Assembly: GCA_023231065.1 (NCBI GenBank)
Contig: JALNWE010000082.1
Location: 1-11,879 of the forward strand
Length of the DNA: 11,879 bases
From: Bacteroidales bacterium
Lineage (GTDB): Bacteria; Bacteroidota; Bacteroidia; Bacteroidales; FEN-979
Direction of reading: 5' to 3'
Positions 7,715-11,879 of the stretch are shown piece after piece (positions within the stretch are counted from its first letter, which is position 1; each line of letters opens with the position of its first letter). The notes beneath the pieces were generated by a model, which saw nothing but the letters and a program-made list of their open reading frames with translations, did no database searches and had not been told where the DNA came from. The position numbers and the translations under genes were made by a program.

Positions 7715-7751
7715 TCTAAATTGATACCAGTAAACGGAACAAAACGATACC
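7702..7751 (+). repeat. Left terminal repeat of the IS21-type element
   Basis: The outer part GTTTC-G-CC-GA-CTAAA-TGATACC (7702-7728) matches the right end at most positions. GATACC sits at 7723-7728 and again at 7746-7751. The 23-bp step between the two copies is identical at the right end. These are the likely IstA transposase-binding sites. The element's left end interrupts the IS66 gene at residue 180 and supplies its stop codon. Confidence 0.75.
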
Positions 7752-8007
7752 ACCTTTGGTTAATGGCTGCCATTGCATCCTTATAAGAGGGGTCTTTAGA
7801 GTCGGCATCAAGGAGCTTTCCGATGTTTCATTTTGGGAGGTAAAGCGGAGCAAGAGGGCCATGAAAGAAGCCTGTTTGAAAGAGTTAAGCCAATGGATAG
7901 CCAGGTGTTTAAGGCAATTATCAAAAGAAAAGGCCGTCATTTCTGACGGCCTGGCCATGTTTTTCACCGGGGTCAGTGATGCCTGGATAGATGATAAAAG
8001 GGCATGT
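7752..8007. other. Non-coding 3' region of the IS21-type element
   Basis: Between the istB stop and the left terminal repeat are about 256 bases without a convincing gene. Frames are open on both strands (plus 7756-8142, minus 7716-8111), but each runs into istB or the terminal repeat, has no recognisable motif, and contains the terminator hairpin. A decayed gene cannot be ruled out. Confidence 0.4.
7922..7951 (-). terminator. Intrinsic terminator downstream of istB
   Basis: A perfect 8-bp inverted repeat GGCCGTCA-(4)-TGACGGCC spans 7932-7951. On the minus strand the hairpin is followed by TTTTCTTTT (7931-7923), so it should stop transcription of the element's operon, about 55 bases after the istB stop codon. 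Confidence 0.8.
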
Positions 8008-8793
8008 TTACTTATGTTTTTCATATTTCTTCTGGAGTTCCATGCCCTGGTGCTGACGATAACTGGGGCCACGGATTTCGATCTTAACGGCATGATGAAA
8101 GATACGGTCAAGGATCGCGCGGGTAGAGACCGGATTGCCTAAGTATTCGGCCCAGGACTTTTCTTCGACATTAGTAGTAAAGATCAGCGGGCGGTTGAGA
8201 TGGTATCGTTCATCCACGACCTTGAACAGCAGATGGGCCTCTTTGGTGACCTGGAGCTCCAGCCGGTCATGTCCCATCTCATCAATGATCAGCAGATCGG
8301 GATTGACGTACCGGCGAAGCCGTTTGAGCAGGTTTTTTTCAAACACCCCGTTGTTCAGGTCGCCGATCAGGGCCGCACAGGTGGTATATAACACCTTGTA
8401 TCCCTTTTCACAGGCGATCATCCCCAGGGCCTGCCCGAGGTGCGATTTGCCTACGCCACAATCCCCGATCAGTAAGATCGATTCATGATGTTTCATAAAC
8501 TCCATGGTGGATAGATCCATCACCAGGGATTTACGCAAGTTAGGCTGAAAACCAAAGTCAAAGTCCGAGAGCAGTTTGTATGGCTTGGGCAACCGGCTTT
8601 CCCGGATGCGGTACCGGATACCACATTCCTGCTTGAGTATGGCTTCCTGGTGTAAGACCATCTCCAAAAAATCCAATAAACCCAATTGCTTTTCATGGGC
8701 CCGCTTGATTAGTTCGGTATGCTGTCCGGCGAGGTTCTTTAATCCCAGGTACTCGCTGAGTTGGGAGATTGTCTCTGGTTTAGCCTTCATCAT
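8008..8793 (-). CDS. istB: IS21 transposition helper ATPase IstB
   Basis: The product is 261 residues from ATG 8793, with a second ATG at 8790. The frame stays open upstream to 9006, but that part only shadows istA and is left out. An N-terminal helical region (1-75) is followed by an AAA+ core: Walker A GDCGVGKS at 110-117, Walker B LLIIDE at 167-172, and a sensor-1-like strand PLIFTTN at 202-208. The C-terminal STRAILDRIFHHAVKIEIRGPSYR is the family-typical ending. IstB binds DNA, oligomerises with ATP and delivers the IstA transposase to target DNA. The start overlaps the istA stop by 14 bp (ATGATGAAGGCTAA), the usual coupled arrangement. All key ATPase residues are present, so it looks functional. 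Confidence 0.93.
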   Translation of the reverse strand: MMKAKPETISQLSEYLGLKNLAGQHTELIKRAHEKQLGLLDFLEMVLHQEAILKQECGIRYRIRESRLPKPYKLLSDFDFGFQPNLRKSLVMDLSTMEFMKHHESILLIGDCGVGKSHLGQALGMIACEKGYKVLYTTCAALIGDLNNGVFEKNLLKRLRRYVNPDLLIIDEMGHDRLELQVTKEAHLLFKVVDERYHLNRPLIFTTNVEEKSWAEYLGNPVSTRAILDRIFHHAVKIEIRGPSYRQHQGMELQKKYEKHK

Positions 8794-10219
8794 CAGGTAA
8801 TTGGTCAAACAATGTTTTAATGGCATCGCGGCCCTGGGCATGGGCTTTAAGAAAACGCTCAATCGTCTTGACATCATAGGCCCCATGGTCCATGGCACGG
8901 CCAATGGCTTTGAGGATGTCTTCGGTAAAATAATGAACCTTGAGGGCCAACAGCGCATTGAGCGCCTGGGTGGGATCTTTTTTCTGCCGCACCAGTTTTT
9001 CAACATACGCTTCCATAACCCGTCCCATGGAAGATAAGCGTTGTTTTACCTCAGATAGCTTGAGTATAAGGGGGTGGGCATAAGTGGGCAGAAGGCCAAT
9101 GTAACGGCCTGTGGCGCCCTTTTCGGCCAGGGGATGTGAGATGAGAAGTTTAAAATCGTGGGAGTAAATGATTACCTGATCGCTGGTGATCCTCAGTGGA
9201 CAACTTTTAAACAGGTAATCCCCCGGGATATAATAGTAATATCCCAGGTAGTGTACGCAGGACTCCTGGTTAACTACCCGGTAGACAATAAGCGAAGTGT
9301 CATAGTGAGTGGTAGGCAAAGGTACCAGACAGGGGATTTCCTCAAGGAACATATCAATGGGCCTTCGACGGGTGGTACGGTGTTCTCGCGTATCGTTAAC
9401 CTGGGCCAGCCAGTTCCTTAACTGTTCTTTCAGGTCATTTTTATCCCGGAAGCGACGGCCATTTAGGAAGTTCGTTTCCAGGTAATAAAACGGACGTTCT
9501 ATTTTTAAGTTCTCGGTTGGCCTTCCGGGATGGATCGTCATGGGGCGAAAGCCATAATGTGAAGCAAACCCCAGGTAATGCCGGTTAAAGATGGGTTGGC
9601 CACATTCCCACCGGTCCACGCATACTTTTTGGTTATCGCTTTTGATCTCGCGGGCCACCCCGTCAAAATACATAAAGGCATGGGCCAGGCATTCCATCAG
9701 GGTCCGTTGTGCCTTATCTTCCACCAGCTCGATGTATTGCCGACGACTGTACGCAAGAATGTAGCTGAACAGGATTATCTTATGCTCTTTTCCTTCGGAC
9801 GAAGTGAACTCGATCATGTACTCACTCCAGTCATGAGCGGCCCGCTGACCGGGAGCGGTCTCCACGCAGCGGACTACCGGATGGCTTTTGGTACTTCGTA
9901 TCTTACTCACGTAGACCTCCAGGATGCTGATCTTGCCCGTATACCCCCGCTCAAGGACCTGTTCATAGATCCTCTGTGTAGTGATATCCTTAAACTTCTG
10001 CAGCGTTTCCTGGATATGCTCCTTATACGGATCCAGTTTCGAAGGGTAAACCTTCCTGGGTTTTGGGGGATTTGTCCCCTCCATCCGCTGGCGTTCATTC
10101 TCAGCTAGTACGCGGATAATCCGTTTGCGGCCACAGTGATACTCCCTGGCCAGCCGACGGACCGACCAGCCTTGGCCACGCTGGAAGATCACACTGTTCT
10201 CAAAGGCTTCATCTTTCAT
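8780..10219 (-). CDS. istA: IS21 transposase IstA
   Basis: The 479-residue product has an N-terminal helix-turn-helix at about 16-42 (GWSVRRLAREYHCGRKRIIRVLAE) for terminal-repeat binding. The retroviral-integrase-type catalytic core has the apparent DDE triad: Asp130 in AAHDWSEY, Asp195 in KSDNQKV, and Glu241 in ENLKIERPFYYLETNFL. A beta-barrel-like C-terminal domain holds YLGYYYYIPGDYL at about 324-336. Length fits the family. The start ATG lies inside the end of the ParB-like gene (11-bp overlap) and the stop overlaps the istB start, so the genes are co-translated. No frameshift or missing catalytic residue is seen. Confidence 0.93.
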   Translation of the reverse strand: MKDEAFENSVIFQRGQGWSVRRLAREYHCGRKRIIRVLAENERQRMEGTNPPKPRKVYPSKLDPYKEHIQETLQKFKDITTQRIYEQVLERGYTGKISILEVYVSKIRSTKSHPVVRCVETAPGQRAAHDWSEYMIEFTSSEGKEHKIILFSYILAYSRRQYIELVEDKAQRTLMECLAHAFMYFDGVAREIKSDNQKVCVDRWECGQPIFNRHYLGFASHYGFRPMTIHPGRPTENLKIERPFYYLETNFLNGRRFRDKNDLKEQLRNWLAQVNDTREHRTTRRRPIDMFLEEIPCLVPLPTTHYDTSLIVYRVVNQESCVHYLGYYYYIPGDYLFKSCPLRITSDQVIIYSHDFKLLISHPLAEKGATGRYIGLLPTYAHPLILKLSEVKQRLSSMGRVMEAYVEKLVRQKKDPTQALNALLALKVHYFTEDILKAIGRAMDHGAYDVKTIERFLKAHAQGRDAIKTLFDQLPDDEG

Positions 10220-11099
10220 ACGATTGCAATGTTTGGTGAATGATCTCGGTTAACCGGCCCATCGGGGCCACTAAGCTGTCTAAGGGAGGAAGTACCATCG
10301 CCTTTTGATCAGCAGGCAGTTGCCGGGTGTGTTCACTTTGCAACGCCCCGCCAAGTATGTTTACCTGTAAGCGGAGCAATTCCCTGGCCTTTAATAACCG
10401 GTTCCCGTGATCGGATAACCTTTCGTCATGCAACTTGTCGCCCCCCAAGGCCCCTCGGACCACTTCACGACTGTGGGTGTAAATATATCCGGCTTCCTGG
10501 GCGCCTTTGGCTTTTAACAGCTTTTCCACCACGATGGCACACTCCCGGCTGGTCAGGCTTTCACCGATAACAACCGAGAGGGCTTGCCCCTGGTTGCCAC
10601 GCGGCAATTTGACCAGTTCCCTGCCATGGCTCACCGTGATCTCTCCCATGCGCAGGGCATCCTGTACCTCGGGCAGCAACCGCTCGATCAGGCTTAACCT
10701 GCGGCATACCCAGCTATGGCTCTGTCGCAAGGCCCTGGCCACTTCTCTCTGGCCCATCCCGTGGTCATGGACCAAACTGCGGACGATTAACCCCTGTTCA
10801 TACATGCTTAAACTGCTATTAGACCGGTTGTAATGAAGGATCATGGCCTTGGCCATGACCATGTCCACCTCGAAAACCAACGATTGTAACCCTTCCAGTC
10901 CTATTTCCAGGGCTGCACGGTACCGCTTGGTCCCGTCAATGATATGATAGCCATCGTCGTCCTTGAGTAAGATTAGCGGCTGAAGTTGCCCGGTTGACCG
11001 CATCGACAACTCCATGCCCCTCACTGCCTCGGGTTGCACCAGCCGAAATTCACTGGCCCATTCCCGGATTTCTTGCGTTTTGACCATCCTCGGCTCCAT
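10209..11099 (-). CDS. ParB/KorB-like DNA-binding protein carried by the IS21-type element
   Basis: A ParB/sulfiredoxin-fold N-terminal domain is seen (LQPLILLKDDDGYHIIDGTKRYRAALEIGL). In it, GTKRYRA stands for the GERRxRA nucleotide-binding motif of ParB CTPases. It is followed by a helix-turn-helix region (MGQREVARALRQSHSWVCRRLSLIERL) and a KorB-like continuation (DALRMGEITVSHGRELVKLP). The C-terminal ~110 residues are leucine- and arginine-rich and may dimerise. The frame can start at TTG 11147 (312 residues), ATG 11099 (296) or ATG 11087 (292). I prefer an ATG because GGAG sits just before the last one and a repeat unit overlaps the TTG region. The gene ends 11 bp inside istA. ParB proteins usually bind centromere-like sites, and KorB types also repress transcription. 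No parA is present, so a regulatory or transposition-accessory role is more likely than plasmid segregation. The changed E-to-T in the GERR motif may alter CTP use. Confidence 0.82.
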   Translation of the reverse strand: MEPRMVKTQEIREWASEFRLVQPEAVRGMELSMRSTGQLQPLILLKDDDGYHIIDGTKRYRAALEIGLEGLQSLVFEVDMVMAKAMILHYNRSNSSLSMYEQGLIVRSLVHDHGMGQREVARALRQSHSWVCRRLSLIERLLPEVQDALRMGEITVSHGRELVKLPRGNQGQALSVVIGESLTSRECAIVVEKLLKAKGAQEAGYIYTHSREVVRGALGGDKLHDERLSDHGNRLLKARELLRLQVNILGGALQSEHTRQLPADQKAMVLPPLDSLVAPMGRLTEIIHQTLQSYER

Positions 11100-11148
11100 G
11101 GGTAAAGATTTTTTGCCAAAGATATTCCTTCGCCACGCCTGGGTCAAT

Positions 11149-11166
11149 CGCGTCCGGATTTACAAT
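11149..11166. repeat. Iteron-like direct repeat, copy 1
   Basis: This is the first copy of CGCGTCCGGATTTACAAT, identical over 18 bases to copies at 11229 and 11310. It overlaps the stop codon of the zinc-ribbon gene and lies just upstream of the ParB-like gene. Bases outside the 18-mer differ from the other copies. Confidence 0.85.
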
Positions 11167-11666
11167 AACCGTACAAACATCGGCTGGGCCTCTGCAACTG
11201 ACATAATATGAAGGCGTCCCAACATGGACGCGTCCGGATTTACAATCTTTTTGTAATCCACCGCGATCATCGCGTATACCTTATCATTTTCAGGCTGTTG
11301 TGACATGAACGCGTCCGGATTTACAATCTTTTGTTCAGGAGACGTTTTACTGCGCTTTTTAGCATTCCTGTGCTTTTGCTTGAGCCGGTTTTCTAACACA
11401 TACCCAGCATGCGATGCCCGGTAATCCCGTTGGTACCGGGAACCTGCCATGGAATTGCCCGCAGCAGCCTGCTTTTTCTTCCGGTCACGGACACCCTGTA
11501 ACTTCTTGGCCCGGAATAAATCGTCCGTTTTGTACTTGTGCCTCTCAAAACTCAGCTTACGCGCTGTCTGGCATGCATGGTCGCCACAATAATACTGAAT
11601 GAGATGTTTAAGCTTTTTGTTCGATCGAACTTGCCTGCCACATTGCCGACATACCAAGGTTCGCAT
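11160..11666 (-). CDS. Zinc-ribbon putative DNA-binding protein, first gene of the IS21-type operon
   Basis: This 168-residue basic protein begins with a four-cysteine module: CRQCG at residues 6-10 and YYCGDHACQTARK at about 26-37. The layout is that of a zinc ribbon. A long Lys/Arg-rich helical part follows (RAKKLQGVRDRKKKQ, YQRDYRASHAGYVLENRLKQKHRNAKKR), fitting nucleic-acid binding. I recall similar small Cys-rich, Arg/Lys-rich proteins beside ParB-like genes and IS21 transposases, but no proven function. From about residue 113 the sequence is unusual: KIVNPDAFM and KIVNPDASM are encoded by two of the three DNA repeats, and the stop lies in the third, so the C-terminal ~55 residues may have arisen when the repeats became coding. 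The start is ATG 11666. The gap to the ParB-like gene is 12-72 bp depending on that gene's start. Confidence 0.7.
   Translation of the reverse strand: MRTLVCRQCGRQVRSNKKLKHLIQYYCGDHACQTARKLSFERHKYKTDDLFRAKKLQGVRDRKKKQAAAGNSMAGSRYQRDYRASHAGYVLENRLKQKHRNAKKRSKTSPEQKIVNPDAFMSQQPENDKVYAMIAVDYKKIVNPDASMLGRLHIMSVAEAQPMFVRLL
11222..11251. repeat. Iteron-like direct repeat, copy 2
   Basis: The 18-mer core is at 11229-11246. With copy 3 the identity extends to 30 bases (ACATG at the left, CTTTT at the right) with one mismatch. Core-to-core distance is 80 bp from copy 1 and 81 bp to copy 3. On the minus strand it encodes KIVNPDASM in the zinc-ribbon protein. Confidence 0.85.
11303..11332. repeat. Iteron-like direct repeat, copy 3
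   Basis: The 18-mer core is at 11310-11327, and the flanks match copy 2 except for one base. It encodes KIVNPDAFM on the minus strand. The sequence between copies is unrelated, so these are spaced short repeats and not an 80-bp tandem duplication. The core contains the palindrome TCCGGA. Confidence 0.85.
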
Positions 11667-11689
11667 AGACGTACTTTTTTATGTCTACG
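11664..11689. promoter_or_regulatory. Imperfect inverted repeat at the start of the IS21-type operon
   Basis: CATAGAC (11664-11670) and GTCTACG (11683-11689) can pair at six of seven positions across a 12-base T-rich spacer. One arm includes the start codon of the zinc-ribbon gene. This could be an operator or a translation-blocking hairpin. Such a short imperfect repeat can also be chance. Confidence 0.25.
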
Positions 11690-11707
11690 TAATTCTTCGT
11701 TTTTTGT

Positions 11708-11757
11708 GGCATCAATTTACTCCAGGAAATGGTATCAGTTTAGTTCGGGACGGAAAC
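11708..11757 (-). repeat. Right terminal repeat of the IS21-type element
   Basis: On the minus strand the end starts GTTTCCG-CC-GA-CTAAA and continues to TGATACC (GATACC at 11736-11731). GATGCC follows at 11713-11708. The 23-bp step between motifs equals that of the left end. As the end upstream of the operon it corresponds to the IstA-proximal side and probably holds the operon promoter. Confidence 0.75.
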
Positions 11758-11879
11758 TGGTGCAAGGACCCGGGTATGTCTCTGTCCTGGACTTTTATTG
11801 GCGATTCATCAATCTGCTGGTAGATTTCGCTGAAAACATACAGTCGGTGAACAGCAAAGAGTGGTTTGATGTGCTGGGC
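11758..11879 (-). pseudogene. IS66-family transposase, central fragment cut by the IS21-type element
   Basis: Reading in from the right edge on the minus strand, 40 residues are open up to the element's end. They include IYQQIDESPIKVQDRD and PGSLHQ. This matches the region around the first catalytic Asp of one IS66 type (usually ...YLQxDETPIKVxDxDKxGxTHxGY). After HQ the frame passes into the IS21 end and stops at 11712. The gene's beginning is beyond the window. This IS66 type differs from the 7163 fragment, whose class normally has a DETGxxxNGK-type motif at this site, so the two flanks are not halves of one interrupted gene. Confidence 0.65.

Larger units (their letters stand above)
7702..11757 (-). 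mobile_element. IS21-family element with two extra genes (about 4.06 kb)
   Basis: The element is bounded by matching ends: left GTTTCGGCCCTGATCTAAAT followed by TGATACC, right (minus strand) GTTTCCGTCCCGAACTAAAC followed by TGATACC. In both, a second GAT(A/G)CC motif lies 23 bp further in, the multiple-terminal-repeat layout typical of IS21. Inside is one minus-strand operon: zinc-ribbon protein, ParB/KorB-like protein, istA and istB, then a terminator. Usual IS21 elements carry only istA and istB and are about 2-2.5 kb, so the first two genes are extra. The DNA is visibly richer in G+C than the flanking chromosome, indicating acquisition. No target duplication is seen: left flank ...CAATACTT, right flank TGGTGCAA. 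The flanking IS66 pieces differ, so this copy has probably been rearranged since insertion. Confidence 0.8.

Noticed and set aside
7024..7753. Long minus-strand frames opposite the IS66 fragment
   Set aside because: They are antisense to a recognisable transposase N-terminus. The Ser/Leu/Phe-rich translations look like shadows, and no NrdD C-terminus is visible in them.
7716..8142. Open frames on both strands between istB and the left terminal repeat
   Set aside because: They overlap the terminator hairpin, the terminal repeat or istB, and show no domain or motif.
8791..9006. N-terminal extension of the istB frame up to 9006
   Set aside because: This part lies wholly inside istA in another frame, has low-complexity shadow composition, and is absent from the IstB family length of about 250-260 residues.
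9578..10108. 176-codon plus-strand frame opposite istA
   Set aside because: It is antisense to the conserved catalytic core of IstA, which explains the open frame. It has no motif of its own.
11149..11332. The three spaced repeats as a CRISPR array
   Set aside because: There are only three units of 18 bp, spacers of about 62 bp, overlap with coding sequence and no cas genes. An iteron or operator reading fits better.
11751..11879. Plus-strand open frame at the right edge (43 codons, no stop)
   Set aside because: It resembles no family I know, while the opposite strand reads clearly as an IS66 transposase core (DESPIKVQDRD). The plus frame is taken as its shadow.

Overview
The window reads as AT-rich chromosomal DNA of an anaerobic member of the Bacteroidota, interrupted by a block of GC-richer insertion-sequence DNA. 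The taxon call rests on two secreted proteins with type IX secretion (T9SS) C-terminal sorting domains (the 'YPNP' / 'FPNP' type), a BtuG-like surface lipoprotein, a Bacteroidota-type promoter element and a Bacteroidota-specific hypothetical protein family. A radical-SAM NrdG-type activase points to anaerobic metabolism.

Layout. Bases 2-123 hold the tail of an IS66 transposase and probably its right end, which cuts off the 3' end of a conserved hypothetical gene (97-684, minus). Bases 740-6207 hold a compact minus-strand operon for surface capture of cobalamin (B12). In transcription order it has a promoter, a cobalamin riboswitch with a terminator-like hairpin, a BtuB-like TonB-dependent receptor, a T9SS-exported protein made of two copies of one domain, a second T9SS-exported protein, and a BtuG-like beta-propeller lipoprotein. 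The genes are 11 bp apart or overlap by 4 and 8 bp. The likely scheme is that low B12 lets transcription pass the hairpin, the lipoprotein and perhaps the two T9SS proteins bind corrinoid outside the cell, and the receptor imports it. Bases 6318-6959 hold the NrdG-like activase, without a visible nrdD partner.

From 7163 to the end the window is nested mobile DNA. An IS66 transposase N-terminus (plus strand) is cut at about 7702 by an IS21-family element that runs to about 11757. The element is bounded by matching terminal repeats, each with two GATACC-type motifs 23 bp apart. Beyond it lies a piece of a different IS66 transposase on the minus strand.

The IS21-type element is the most unusual part. 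It is about 4.06 kb and carries, in one tight minus-strand operon, a zinc-ribbon protein, a ParB/KorB-like protein, istA and istB, followed by an intrinsic terminator. An 18-bp sequence occurs three times at 80- and 81-bp spacing around the 3' end of the zinc-ribbon gene and the start of the ParB-like gene. This arrangement is a good candidate for binding sites of the element's own ParB-like or zinc-ribbon protein. No tRNA, rRNA or CRISPR array was seen.
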